A stretch of 64,000 nt of DNA from the NCBI GenBank assembly GCA_018697195.1, contig CM031857.1, forward strand, positions 53,527,673-53,591,672. Direction: 5' to 3'. How positions within the stretch are numbered: the stretch's first letter is position 1; the number at the start of each line of letters is the position of its first letter. Positions 37,118 through 48,905 of this stretch are shown here, piece after piece. Source of the stretch: Certhia americana (lineage: Eukaryota; Chordata; Aves; Passeriformes; Certhiidae). Position numbers and translations under genes: made by a program. The notes beneath the pieces are model-generated. The model was not told the DNA's origin, made no database searches, and was given only the letters and a program-made list of their open reading frames with translations.

Positions 37118-38384
37118 ACAAATATGAACCTATTGACCAAAAAAATCCCATTTGAAGTGGAAGCATTCACTCTTACGTTCCTGTTTATTACATTACATAA
37201 CCTGTAAGCAGCTTAGGAGATGTAGTCCCATAATCACATTATTTTCAACTCAAACAGCTCTAGAACAAGCAAAGAGGATATCACAGTTTCTGCTGAGCTT
37301 CTGAACTTGGGTCAAGCTGAAATGCCCCAGAGCAGCATCCAAAGAAAAGAGGTGTCTGATAGTGGCACCAGCAGTCTGGGAAGGTCCATTTCACAGAATG
37401 TCCATAGGGCAAGAAACAGATGGCTGAGTCCCACCCCCATTATCAAGTGCTGCAAATAAAGTAATGCATTCACATTTTAAAACTCATGAAAAGCCAGATG
37501 TGATTGGTTAGCTAAGAAAGCCCAAAGTGGTCCTCCTGGGCTCCAAGCCCTGGGAAGACGGTGTCTTACCAGCAACAAAATTGAGATGCAACTAATGAAT
37601 CCCTGAAGTTGTTGCTATCTTCTTTCCCTGCCTTGATGGAGGAACAAGATTCTTAATTTATAAAGCTTCATTAACTTAGCTCTCTCAGTACCTGAGCTAA
37701 TTTTGGCATCTTTACAAAGCTCTGTACAGGACTAACATTCCCAAGGCTCTTAAAGCCACTTCTGCTAAGCCTTCCAACTGTGTTGCAGTTAACAAGTGCT
37801 AAGAAATCCTTTGCACTATTTTGTTTGAAATAGTACAAACTCTTTCATCTGAAGGGCTGCTTATCACATTTTCTTCCTTTTTATGGTGAGAGCACTAAAA
37901 ATTAACTGATCATCTGTTCACAAAGACCTTTATCATTTAATTCTCAGAACCACAGAGCATCTTAGTGTTACCAGAGTGGGAGGAATGGACAGAGGAGTGT
38001 TCTGCAAGCAACAGTCACACGTTATTTCACAGACCTCAGCGTGGCTTTCACAAAGCCACACAGCAGCACAGCTCAGGATGTTCCCCTTACACTGCTCTCA
38101 GCCAACTGCAAGAGTCAGTGAGTAGAAGCACTAATCAATCGTTGGGGCTTGCTTTCCTCCTCCACCCACTTCTCCAAACAGTTGGGATGATCTCAGGTTT
38201 ATAAAAAATATTTTTGTGTGTTTTTCTCTGCTGGCTGTTTTCCATGAGCCAAGAATGCAAACAGAGTCTTTTTTCCCCAGCCCTGAGATTGAAGGAAAGT
38301 CTGTGAGTCGTCTCTTCTGATGTTCTCATTCATTTATTCTTTCTTATTAATACATTCTGTTCCTGACCTGCAGAGCTCTTCAGT

Positions 38385-38780
38385 GTAGGTCAGTCGAAGG
38401 CACAAAACCCCGAAACCCCCCATACACAGGGTGGTGTGTACATTTATACTACAATCCATGTAATCAGTATTTATAATACTTCTCCAATAACTATTATCCA
38501 TGTTACAAAGTTAGACTCTACTCTAAAGCAACTATAATGTGCCACCTCACTGCATAACATGGAGCAGATGAGGAAGAAGGAGGAAGTCCAGAAGCCACGT
38601 GGACTTTTCCATCTTGTCCTTCACCTTCTTACCATCCTAAAACCCCATATATCTAAAATTCTCACCCTGTGATAAAACTACACACTATTCTACTATCTAA
38701 TACACATTCTTGAAAACTCTGCTTCATTCCAGAGCCTAAAAGCCCTTTTTCCATGAACAAAGGTTAAAAGCACTGTTTGT
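38385..38780. repeat. Possible degraded LTR-type repeat
   Basis: The style of this segment (C-rich start near 38,400, 'CATGTTACAAAGTT' near 38,500, 'GAAGAAGGAGGAAGTCCAG' near 38,575, 'CCACGTGGACTTTTCCATCT' near 38,597) resembles avian LTR sequence that I have seen as interspersed repeats. I cannot name a family or set exact ends, and no retroviral coding region is present. It could be unique sequence. Confidence 0.25.
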
Positions 38781-39227
38781 CAGAAATCTTAAAATCTCTT
38801 AAACATGTAAAGAAATATTTCTTGTAATTCCAGACTCCAACAGGATGACAGCTGCATCAAGATGTTACTTCTTCATGTATTACCATGTTTTTAAAATCTA
38901 CTTGCAGATTAGCATAGAACATAAAAACAATTTTCTAGAAGGGATTGCTGATGCTTTGCAAGTTCTCCTGTAAATTTTAGCACAGAGAAAAAAACAAAAA
39001 GAACTCTTGGAAATGCTGAAATCTGGTCCACAAACCCAGTATTGAATCTGGGCTTCTTTTACTTAAAGAGGGTAGAGCGATAAAAGGCAAGAAAGCAATT
39101 TTTTCCCCTAAATATTTGAAAGAAAATGCGTTTGTTACTTCCCTCAATAGCTGCAGTTGTAAACAAGCCAGAACAAAACAAAAAAAGGGCCACATCCCTC
39201 TACATTCAAAAGATGGAAGGAAAAGCC

Positions 39228-39233
39228 TTTATT
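39228..39233 (-). terminator. Candidate polyadenylation signal of KCNRG
   Basis: TTTATT on the + strand reads AATAAA on the - strand, 48 nt beyond the KCNRG stop codon. If used it would give a very short 3' UTR of roughly 65-80 nt. Further sites downstream could also be used. Confidence 0.45.
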
Positions 39234-39281
39234 TCCCTTTCTGCACTTGGCTGCTCCTTGCCTGTGCTACCCCAGAGCTCC

Positions 39282-39459
39282 CTAGGGTTTGGTTGCCCTC
39301 TTCATTCTTTCAAAAGTGAAGCATTCAACCTTCTCTTCACCGGAGACTGTCCTGGTGCTTATGAGGCGAAATCCACCTTTGAGTAAAGTGTCAAGAAGAA
39401 GGCCTAGCACATTAGTACCATTAATCAGCTTTCTATTATCAGGCTTTATGGAAACATAC
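39282..39459 (-). CDS. KCNRG: KCNRG coding exon 2 (C-terminal 58 residues)
   Basis: This is the second coding exon of the potassium channel regulator. On the - strand an acceptor (GATTTTAG) ends at 39,460 and the exon opens with G, which completes an AGG arginine codon begun at the end of exon 1. The reading continues YVSIKPDNRKL, NGTNVLGLLLDTLL, GGFRLISTRTVSG and CFTFERMKRATKP, then TAG at 39,284-39,282. These blocks match the human KCNRG C-terminal half as I know it. The human protein carries about 20 more residues after the FERIKS region; here the frame stops after FERMKRATKP. The exon is too short to be noticed as an isolated ORF. A candidate AATAAA follows at 39,228-39,233. The joined product would be about 251 residues. 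Confidence 0.93.
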
Positions 39460-41286
39460 CTAAAATCAGAAAAGAAAAAACAAAAACAAAAGCACAGTTA
39501 CAACACACTTTAACTACTTCTTGACAGCACAGATCAGCACAGCTGCACTGTGTTTACAGCAACCAAAGGTTCCAGATATTTATTTTTTTTTAACTCCTTT
39601 GAGGACAATTGGACTCTTTCCTTCATTAAGAGTAATTCTCAGTTCATCCAGTTATGTGCTGGGGAAGAAGCACTTCTCTTTCACACCCTCCCCCACCACA
39701 AAACTTACTTTCTTAAGAAATATCTGTGACAACCCCCATCTTGTCTCACTTAACAGAGAAGAAGGGAGCAGCAGGCTCTGCAATGCTGCAACAGTTTTTC
39801 AGGTAGGAGTAAATGGACAGCAGTCATGTTCACCCCAAGAGCATCACTCTCCAACACACAGATCTCTCTCTACAAACAGTGACATTTATTGCAAAGTTAC
39901 CTTGTACAACAGGTCGTGTGGTAACAAATATGAAAATCCTTTTCACATGGCCTCAAAAGATTTTATTTGATATAAAGTACAGTGTAAGAATCTATCCAGA
40001 CATTCTGAGGAGCAGAAGTCAGGTAAAAATACTATTACAAAATATATAAACTGATGGGTGAAACTGTTCCACAGTTCACAGGCAGGTACACCAAACATTC
40101 ATGGAAAGCACAAGAGAGGCAAGAAAGTCCATGTCACCACAAAGAGTAAGGAGGCAAGTTCAGCAAGGCAACATAAATTTTACTTGTTTCATTACTCAAG
40201 ATAAGCTTTTCTATTGATCTGCAGAGGGAAATTTTTAACAAGTCTGAAGAAATAAATGAAAACATTAGAAATATTTTCCCCACTATTTAAGTTGCCATAA
40301 CCTACTCAACCAATTGCTAGCCCATTAAAATTAGTAATACGTTACAAAGTTAAGGTTTGGCACACAAACATATATATTGCTTCACAAATGCAAAGTAGTT
40401 TTTATTCTACCTGCTTAACCAAAGAAAGCTGGAAGAACTTTATTTTCTTAAAAAAATAATCAAGACTGCTGTGTTGTTTCCTATATTCAAATAGAATAAC
40501 CCTTTTGGAAATATTTCAGTGAAATTTCTACAAAATTCCAGATGTTCTAACAGCCACAGATGACAAATTAGGTTAGCATTTTCTTATACATTAAGAACAT
40601 GTCTCCATACAATAGAGACCTCCAGCAAAAGATAGTTTTTAAAAAACTAAGTAGTCATTAGAATACAATACTACTATCACAAAGATACTGATGCAGTTTC
40701 TTAATAAAAACAGAACCTGGCTCTGAATTCAAAGAAAACCCACTATGAAGCATATAGTTAATAATCTGTCTCTTCTCCCTCCCCCTAATAAAAAGCTCTA
40801 CAAAAGCTTTCCAGTCCCTGAAATGCAGTCTCAGTTCCACTGGAGTTTTTAACCCTTCTTGCCATTCTCTCTTTCTTGTTTTCCATATGAAAGCCTTTTG
40901 CACCATAAGCTGTGGAAATTTAAAGCTTCCCCCCAGTACTTCACTTTGTTTCCTTTGCTTCATTTTATTGTGTTTTTCACCTTCTCTAGAAGGTGACACT
41001 GTGAAATCCTAAAGTGAGTGAGGAAAAAATGGCATAGAGAAAAACCCAAGAGAGCTCATAAACAAACATCAAGAACAGTATTTTAGAAAGCTGAAGAACA
41101 GGCAAACCAGTGTAACAAACTAGGTACTTCAGAACTAGAAAAAGATAAAACTGAACAGAAAGAAGGAAACCTATTTCTCTTCTTTCAGTTTCTTTAAAAC
41201 GAGCTTTGCTAGCACACAGCATGCACTTCATGATCTGGAAGTCACAAAGACATGTCTGTGATAAGAAATAACTCTAGGGACAGTAC
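39460..41286 (-). other. KCNRG intron
   Basis: An 1,827-bp intron with donor AG|GTACTG (GT at 41,286-41,285) and acceptor TTAG at 39,461-39,460, splitting an arginine codon after its second base. I see no gene inside. Frames of 149 (+) and 113 (-) residues have no recognisable domain and are probably chance. Confidence 0.88.
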
Positions 41287-41864
41287 CTGGCCATGAACTG
41301 GTCATCTGCAGAATTCTCGGTACCACACCAAAAAACCATATCGTGATGAGAGGGTCTTTCCAAAGGAAGTGGAACAAGTGGTTTCTGAGAAGAAAAGCGT
41401 CTGTTCCAGCTCGGTCCTAACTGCTGCCCTGTAAACACAGTGATCTGCTCAGCTAGCGCCCCAATGGTAGTACTGCAGGAACCAAAGATCCGGAAAAAGG
41501 CCTGCATTTCTTGGAGAGAAAAACGCACTTCCAAGATCTCCAGCTTTGGCTTCAGCAAATGTTCTTGGCTCAGGAGGTTGACCAGGAGGTAGAGTCCATA
41601 GAACTCTGCTTCTCTCTTCAGCCTTTGATAGTCTGAGAAATCAGTTGGTAAGGACAGCTGGAAAGTCCTCAAGAAGTCCATGATATAACTAAACAAATCT
41701 CCATCTCTGTCCACAAAAAACTCTCCATTCACCAATTTAAATTCCTGGTTATCATCATTCACCATTTGTGCCAGCCTGGACTCAGGGAACTGCTTCAAGG
41801 TAGAAGCCCGGGTTACAAATCTCACACCTCCCACATTCAGAACAATCACCTCTCGACTACTCAT
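41287..41864 (-). CDS. KCNRG: KCNRG coding exon 1 (T1/BTB domain)
   Basis: This encodes the N-terminal part of potassium channel regulator, a soluble protein that in human binds Kv channel subunits through a T1-like domain and lowers Kv1 current. The chosen ATG (41,864-41,862, product MSSREVIVLNVGG) matches the human start MSSQELVTLNVGG and has a purine at -3. A GTG five codons upstream extends the frame but is unlikely to be used. The T1/BTB domain covers roughly residues 5-105, with the NVGG motif, KQFPESRLAQM, VDRDGDLFSYIMDFLRT and FSDYQRLKREAEFYGL. The later block FGSCSTTIGALAEQITVFTG is also family-typical. If the intron were read through, the frame would end three codons after the splice site in Y-C-P-stop. 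It follows TRIM13 on the same strand, 1.6 kb downstream of its stop, and may share transcripts with it as reported in human. Confidence 0.95.
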
Positions 41865-43467
41865 GGCTACCTCAGCCACTCAGGAATCGTAGCTCTCTGA
41901 TCTACACGTCTGTGACTTGATCCTTCCTAAACTGCGAGGCATCTGCAAGAACCATTGCGTGCTTTTAGCAAGTGTTTGGAGTGAGGTGTGGAGCAGCAAC
42001 AGGATTCCCAGGCAACAAAGATGTAAATATCATGTACAATAGTTTTGTTTGCTGGGTTTGGTTGCTTGGAAACTTTGATTCTTGGAATGTAATGTTTTAT
42101 TTTTGAAATGAACAGCTTGCAAGGACTACCAGAATACAGTGAATTGACTGTCACAACTTATAAGACCTTATGAGAGGCCAACGAATATTCCCAAAGCATG
42201 GCACACGTTATGTTTGTTTTCTAGAACTGTCAGTTTCTACCTTGTCATTCCATACGCTGCTGTTCATAGGACCACTGCAAAAAGGGGTTAGATGTGCTTC
42301 AGGCAAGACATTTCAGTACTGTATGCTTCTAAAGAAGGGCACTTCAGAGAACTCAAGTTAAGGTTGGTTCCCTTTAAATCACTGTTATCTAAGGCCAAAT
42401 CAATACAGCCAGAAAATTCAATTAGCTCCTGAAACGAGATAAACAAAAATACAGTAACAGCAGAAGAACCTATACAAGGTTCTTCAAACACCACCAACAC
42501 CTGCTGCATCACACAACCTGTTCCAGGAATCATCCAGTCATTTTTCCTGGCTTTTGGAATTGCAATCTGGAGAGGCAGAGAGAGACAGGAGAGCAGCTGT
42601 TGCCACCTCTGCAGGACTAGAGCTCAGGCTGCCTTCCTGTGGCAGACCCCTTTCACTGCACTAAGTTCTTTATGTTAAAGCCAGTTTTTAAGGAACTGTG
42701 GCTTCAGAGAAACATGGATCTAACGAAACAGCCCAGCTACCCCAAGAATTTGATGTTGCAAAAGTAAACTGCAAAGTATGAACTATCTGCAAAGCACATA
42801 CTGTCTTGCAGCTTGTTCTTATCATTACCTCTAGAATTTATGCTTGCCCTGAAAATACATTTTTGTATAGAACACATGATCTGAATGCACAGGGCAATTA
42901 CAACATTTGGTTATTAAAAAAAAAACAAAAAACAAAAAAATCCCAAAACCCACAAAACCAAACCAAAACATATAGCTATTTCAGAGAGCAGTAACATCAT
43001 CAGATAGAAGCTGGTTTCAGAACGTGAATGATGTACACTGCATTTTGCAGTAGAAGGGCAGTCCTCAGCAAACCTGTCAGCACAGTGCTCACCTCTATCA
43101 CAACTCTTCCCCCTCTTTCCAAACAATCGCCCAGTAAGAATTTTTTTTAAACTACAATCTTTTATCTTATTCTACAATTACCTTAACATCACACTAAAGA
43201 TACAGTTTGGCCCCATATTTTGGTAAGAAAAATGAATTGCAGTAATATTCCCATAATCACCACTGAAAGAATCCACAAAGTGTTTTTCAAAGCTCCACTT
43301 CATTTTCTGGTTTAGCAGTGCTGAAACTATGTGAACATTATGAATGTTTTGGAATCATTTTGCATCTTTGAATGTTTCCACTGGAAGCCTGAAAAGACCG
43401 ATTAAGTTAAGAAGTTCCACGCTTTCTTCCCCAGATCTCTCTTAGTTCTTATATTCCAGCAGACACT
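41865..43467 (-). other. TRIM13 3' UTR / KCNRG 5' region
   Basis: Between the TRIM13 stop and the KCNRG start I see no further coding sequence. On the - strand an AATAAA hexamer occurs at 42,101-42,096 and could end a TRIM13 transcript. In human the TRIM13 3' UTR is long and bicistronic-like transcripts with KCNRG are described, so this stretch may be TRIM13 3' UTR and KCNRG 5' UTR at once. A/CAAAAC-rich simple sequence lies near 42,917-42,970. Confidence 0.5.
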
Positions 43468-44697
43468 TCACAACAGTTTATATTTGCACACAAACTGTGC
43501 GACGTTATCCAGTACAACCAACGTATAGTTTTTACACTTTTCTCTTAAAAGTGAAGCTCCATCTGTCATCTGTTCCCAGTAAAAGACTGCATGATCTGCT
43601 ATCTCCACGGTATCTGCCAAATAGGACAAGCTAATTGTAAGGAACTGAGACTTCCAGCACTGGAGATTGTCAATGATTGATTCCACAAAGGACATTCTGG
43701 TGACAGCAAGAATGAGCAAGAAAATAAGAGAGTTCACTAAAAATCTGCGCGAAAAGACTGAGGGAATCTTGAATTTGAAAGTGTTGCTTTCCTGAGGCAA
43801 GGAAAGTTTGTCCACATCAACAAGTTTTATTCCATTCCACTGGCTGGTATCAAAGCTTTTCATTGTGGGACTGATGTCCACAGTGGAACAAGGTAAAGGG
43901 GTTTCTTTGAGCACCTTGATTTTTTCCCTGAACTCCTGCATCTGTTGTAGAAATATAATGGGCTCAGACACATCTTTGAAGGCCTCTGCAATGTTAAAAG
44001 CCATCCGCTGCTCTTGCAGGATCGTGTTCAGCTTATTGATTTCCGGATCGTAGGCCTGCATCACCGCAAGCTTCATGGTCTCAAAGTCAGACAGAATCTC
44101 ATTTCGCTTCTGCTCCAGTGTGTGCTGCAGCTTCTCAAAGAACTCCTTCACTTTGTCAGAATCTTTCGTCAGCATCTGCAGAGCTTTCCTCTTACTGGTC
44201 TCTAAGGTATCCAGCCGTGAGAGGGCATCTCCACAACGCCAAGTTTCAAAGCCCTGAAACAAGGTTTCAAAAGCTCTCTTCTCCTGGGAATAAGCTTCTT
44301 CAATGGAACAGAAAACATGCTTTGTGTGGTCACCACGGGTGGCACAAACCCCACAGATCAGCTGCATGTCTGTCCGGCAAAAAATGTTAAGGGGTTGCCC
44401 GCTGTGCACTTTGCATACAGGCATTTTTGGAGTTACTTTGATTTTATTGTACTTCTCCACGATACCTTTCAGGGAATAGTTGACCTGCAAGCTGTTGACT
44501 CCAGTGACAGGAGTCTCCTTCCTGCACGTGGGGCACTTGAAAGGGGATGGTCTCCAAAGCACATTCCGCACATTTCCCTCAAGAATTCCTTCCAGACACT
44601 TTCTGCAGAAATTGTGTGAACAGGGCAGGACACGAGGATCATCAAACAGGCTACAGCAAATGGGACAGGTCAGATCTTCCTCTAGGAGTTCCATCAT
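43468..44697 (-). CDS. TRIM13: TRIM13 main coding exon, ER-anchored RING E3 ubiquitin ligase
   Basis: This exon carries essentially the whole TRIM13 (RFP2/LEU5) protein, 409 residues counted from the first ATG of this exon against 407 in human. The order is a RING finger (C11, C14, C26, H28, C31, C34, C55, C58; C3HC4), a B-box type 2 (C95, H98, C107, D110, C115, C118, H124, H127), a coiled coil around 165-210 with its tail near 235, a long conserved stretch including AYDPEINKLNTILQEQ and a C-terminal hydrophobic helix near 319-334 that anchors it in the ER membrane. It ends FVCKYKLL as in human. Mammalian TRIM13 ubiquitinates ER-associated degradation substrates and acts in autophagy and NF-kB signalling. 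A splice acceptor (TTTTCCTAG) ends at 44,701, so the exon begins GAC ATG ATG and joins an upstream exon. The region around the membrane helix is the most diverged from human. Confidence 0.98.
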   Translation of the reverse strand: MMELLEEDLTCPICCSLFDDPRVLPCSHNFCRKCLEGILEGNVRNVLWRPSPFKCPTCRKETPVTGVNSLQVNYSLKGIVEKYNKIKVTPKMPVCKVHSGQPLNIFCRTDMQLICGVCATRGDHTKHVFCSIEEAYSQEKRAFETLFQGFETWRCGDALSRLDTLETSKRKALQMLTKDSDKVKEFFEKLQHTLEQKRNEILSDFETMKLAVMQAYDPEINKLNTILQEQRMAFNIAEAFKDVSEPIIFLQQMQEFREKIKVLKETPLPCSTVDISPTMKSFDTSQWNGIKLVDVDKLSLPQESNTFKFKIPSVFSRRFLVNSLIFLLILAVTRMSFVESIIDNLQCWKSQFLTISLSYLADTVEIADHAVFYWEQMTDGASLLREKCKNYTLVVLDNVAQFVCKYKLL

Positions 44698-46145
44698 GTC
44701 CTAGGAAAAGAGAAAAAATATGGTAACAGAATTTACAAAACTTGTTTCTCCCTTAAGGAGACCATACAAAACCCAATTTCCGTCTGATACACGTCTCAGT
44801 GAGAAAAGGATATAAATTTTCCTCTAGTATCCTTAAGACAGAGCCTCAGCTGGGTTTTTGCAGCCAGCAAATGGCAGGCACAAGAATGGTGCAATGCTCA
44901 GGCAGAACCATTTTTTTGGACTCTCAACTAGAGATGCTGGAAAAGAACGCCTGCCAATCCCAGCAAGGATTCTGAAAGAAAGTAACTCATGTACTCATAA
45001 TAACAGTGCAAGACTTACATCTTTCCTTGCTGATGCAATACACAGAAACAGGATTTGCGTGGAAGATATCCAGCCAATACACCCTGCTAAGATTTGATTA
45101 CTTTCTACTTGCTCCACTCATCCAAAGCTTCCAGTTTCAATCCCCACGCCCTGGTACTGTAGACAATACTAAAGTGACTGAAAAACCCCAGCTGCAGTAT
45201 TTCTGCTGCTACAGAATACATGATGTGTCTTTCTGCTCTACTTGCAAGGCCAAAGGAAAGTCACCACTCACTTTTCCTCTTGTTCCTGCAATATTTTTAA
45301 ATAACCAACTGAATATGTTACTATTGACCTATTCAGCACAAAGTTTAAATACTTCAAATAACAGCTACCCATAATCCTTGATAATTCATCATGAAACAAA
45401 ACTGTTAAACATTTTTACTTATCTGCAATCTCTATTTCCAATTCCATTCTCATAGCATTCATGCCTCAGTAATTAATTTCTGTGGAGAGAACCTACAGGA
45501 AGAATATTTATCGTGTAATCCCTCCTCCTGGAAAGTCTCAGTGAAGGGACCCAGCACACTACCCTCCCCCTACCTCTAACTAAAGCCAAGTTCTCAGATG
45601 CAGACACCCTGTAACTTACAGCATGCTCTAGGAAAACAAATAGCTAATAAAGACTAAAATAGGTGACAGTCTGTATCATCCAAAGCTCTCAAACACTTAG
45701 TTTTGAGCTATAATTAGATAGATGCTTCCCCTGTATAAATTCCTTCCATATTATATAACATATATTCATATACAGGTAATAAAATTCCTTTTATAAATTG
45801 AAACACATCACAGAAAAGTGTATCAAACTACTGCTATGACATCAAGGCATATGAATGAGTTCTTAGTTTTGATGTAATTTCTAAGGTTTCTGTCCCCAGA
45901 AAGAAATATGAAGTGGAAAACGTGGGAGTCAAGAAGAGAGCTTCAAGGGAAGATCCATGCGGCACAGGACAAGAGCAATAAAATCAATACCACTGATCCA
46001 AGGAAAGCAAAGTTCACTATCAGGAAGAAAGGTGAGGTCAGACCTGACTTTGCTTCAGAAAAGGACCAATAGTCCCAGTGAGACTTCACAGTAAAAGCCA
46101 TTCTTGGGAAGTGTACGCAAACCTCCCATGATTTTCAAATGAGGG

Positions 46146-46485
46146 AGGGGTTGTCACAACCCGGACATTCAGTAGAAAATCTCGGCGTGCTGAACCAAGG
46201 CAGCAGTCGAGTGTTATATAGCCACCTTAACTCCAACAGCTATCCCACTATTTAGTCATTGTAGTGTTGGCTAATAAGCTCTTAACTTTTACAATGAACT
46301 TTACCAAGCTCCCAACTCTCCCAACAAACTTCACCACAGAGCAAGGGGTAAAATCCGATTGCCACATTTGCTGGGATAGAACAAGAGAGGAGAGAGTAAA
46401 GATGGAAAATAGAGAAAGTGAAGGAAAAAGACCACCAGTCCTTAGATCCCGCATTGGTCCTGCCACTGTGTACAGTTCAGATGTG
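46146..46485. repeat. Possible degraded LTR-type repeat
   Basis: The segment opens with TGTCACAACCCGGACATTC, has 'GTTATATAGCCACC' near 46,213 and a purine-rich GAGAGGAGAGAGTAAAG block near 46,388, then CACCAGTCCTTAGATCC near 46,433. This order resembles an avian retroviral LTR-like repeat that I recall, but I cannot name the family. There is no coding part, and the ends are approximate. Confidence 0.35.
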
Positions 46486-48551
46486 GGATGAACAAAAGCC
46501 CAGGACCAATCCCCTCCCTTTTACAGTTTCCCTAGTGCACATCCCCTCATTTTTCACACCATTTGCTGCAGCTGGCACACGCGCAGAGTGTCCTTAGAGT
46601 CCTCCAGGAAATAAGGGGGGGCTGGGGGCCTGTGGTAATCTGTGAGTCCCCTTTAGCGAGGTACCCGGGACTTGACCCTTCTCTTGCTGCAGGCAACTAA
46701 ACGTGAGCCTCCAGGCTGACTGACAAGCCCAGCAATGAAAGGGAAGCTGGCTCCCAACAGCACTGCCCTGCCTCAGCAGGACCCTCCCTCCCAATCCCAA
46801 CTTTCCTGTCACAGCACGACAGCCAGAACGTTTGAGACAACCATGCTTATGTCTCTCCACATAGTCTATGTACTTGTTGAAAAAAGAAAAGAGATTTTGG
46901 AAAGTTGTCAGCTTTTTCACTCAGTACTATAAGTCCAGAGGCAGAAGAAGCCACCACTACAACAGGACAAATCCCAGAGAAAAGGGCTTATAACTTTAAC
47001 TAATGGGTTTCCCAGAAGCCCACAGAACCAATTCAGAAACCTCATTTTATGTGAGGAGAATGTAGTTTTGAAGCACCTCTCATGCTCTCAAAGCAACATT
47101 TCTCTTCCATCTTTTTCCTAAGTGCTAAAAACAATGGGATAACAGGAAGATGATAACTTCAACTCTCCTCTCGAGTCTTCCTTTCTGTGAGCAGCTCTCT
47201 TTCCAACTTGTACTCATAGCTTTTAGAACAGTAGCAGCACAAAAATCAGTTCTGCTCATGTGTTAAGAGCATAATAACTACAAAAATAAAATTACAGTAT
47301 TCCATCTCTTAGTAAATGGAAATGCACAGGGCAGAAAATATTTGCTCTGGTCCATCTTCTTTACCAGGGAGGATTTAACTTCCCGGTTAAGGAGTTGGAA
47401 AAGCAGCTTTGCATTCCTGACTGCAAGAACTGCAAACCAATGCAGCTAGGAAATGCTTACTATAATACTTTCCATCAAAATTGCAGGGCAAACACTGAAG
47501 ATTCTCACGCTCCTAAAAATATAGAAAACCTACACAAAAAAGCTTCATGATCCAACTAAAACTGTCCTGTTTCAACCCCAGTTACTGAATTACATAATTA
47601 TGCTTTGTAAATATAACTGAATTTCAAAACCTTTATACAACATCATTAAAAACACTGGATTAAAAAAAAAATATAATAAATGGGCAGGTCTACAGACCTC
47701 CCTTCTTCCCCTCTTACAACACCAGAAATGCCAAACCAAAAATATTGAAGATTTGTATGACTGGTTGGACAGATGAACTTCTATCTTCTTTAGGATATTC
47801 ATTTCAGACAGTACGTTGTCTGTGGATTGAAATGCCGCTTAGCAACCTGGTATTTGTTTGATGAACTGCAGCAACACTTCAACTTTTCCACTGGGAATCT
47901 GTGTAACTTCTGACCCAGGTTTGGGTGGCCCTGGAATTCCCCACTTGTAGCACACAAAAGCATCTCTGGGTACAAACCCAACAGATGTCACCCATCAGAA
48001 ATAGCAACTTGCAGAGTTTTATCATTAGGAAGAAGAATGGCAAACAACATCAAACCATAAAAGCAAAAACAACCACAGTAGCTTTTTCCCACGCTCCAGA
48101 GAGAAATTAATTTAGCATGCTTCTCAGCACAGAAGTTGGGTTTATCAGCCAACAGCATGCTGAAAGCAAAACCAGAATTTCACCAGGCTTCAAATAAACA
48201 AAAAGGTAACTCCTGACTCACAAGTTTCCTGCAATGGTGTGTAACTGTTCTAAATCAGACTTGACCAAGCCAAGCTACATTTCTTCAAGTAGCTGAGCTA
48301 GTCAGGAGAGGTCTCATCTCCTTTCCTTGGCAGAGTCTGTGTCAGGACCCCCCATGAGCAATTTCACCAGCCTTCTGTCAGACTGGTGTTCAATCAGCCC
48401 TAAAAAGTCCCACACAGTGGGGAAGGGGGATTATAGATTCTCCTTCCAGCAGCAATTATCTTAACCCTGTTCACACCACCGAGAAATTGCAATCTAATGG
48501 AGGGTCATTGTATACATTTTAATGTGGAACAACTGACCTCCATGAGCAGTA

Positions 48552-48905
48552 GGTAGGTATCATAGGATCACAGAATGTTAAAGGGTTGAAAAGGACTTTC
48601 AAGATTATCTAGTCCCAACTCCTCCTTCCACAGGCAGGGACACCAACCACTAGACCAGGTTGCCCAAGGCCTTATCTAACCTGGCCTTGAACACTGGCAG
48701 GATTCAGGTATCCATCACCTCCCTGGGCAACCTGTCCCAGTGCCACCGCCCTCACAGGAAAGAATTCTGTCCCAATATCTAAACAAAATTTCCCCTCTTT
48801 CAGTTTGTACCAACTTACTCCTTGTCCTGTCACTATAGTTCCTATTAAAGAGTCCCTCTCTGGCTTCCCTGTAGGCCCCTTTCAGCTACTAGAAGGTTGC
48901 TACCC
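48552..48905 (-). mobile_element. CR1 LINE fragment, - orientation
   Basis: A clear CR1 3' region in reverse: it starts near 48,562 with 'AGGATCACAGAATG', then 'GGTTGAAAAGGACTTTCAAG', 'CTAGACCAGGTTGCCCAAGG', 'CAACCTGTCCCAGTGCC' and 'CTCCTTGTCCTGTCAC', each a standard CR1 block in the expected order. It is 5'-truncated. It lies inside TRIM13 intron 1, a few hundred bases from the CpG island. Confidence 0.93.

Larger units (their letters stand above)
31225..38384. other. Noncoding stretch with no recognised gene
   Basis: I see no gene here. Frames are short and lack domains. The only feature I can name is the CR1 fragment near 36.9-37.07 kb followed by a perfect 11-bp hairpin at 37,090-37,117. 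T-rich tracts occur near 36,635-36,690. The stretch lies downstream of KCNRG and is probably traversed by antisense DLEU2 transcription if synteny holds. Confidence 0.4.

Noticed and set aside
39521..39970. A 149-residue + strand frame inside the KCNRG intron
   Set aside because: Antisense to the intron, low-complexity Ser/Thr-rich, no recognisable domain.
40658..40999. A 113-residue - strand frame considered as the KCNRG second exon
   Set aside because: Its sequence does not resemble the KCNRG C-terminus; the real exon is at 39,282-39,459 with correct phase and splice site.
41865..41879. Upstream start for KCNRG five codons before the chosen ATG
   Set aside because: The codon is GTG, and the downstream ATG aligns with the human start.
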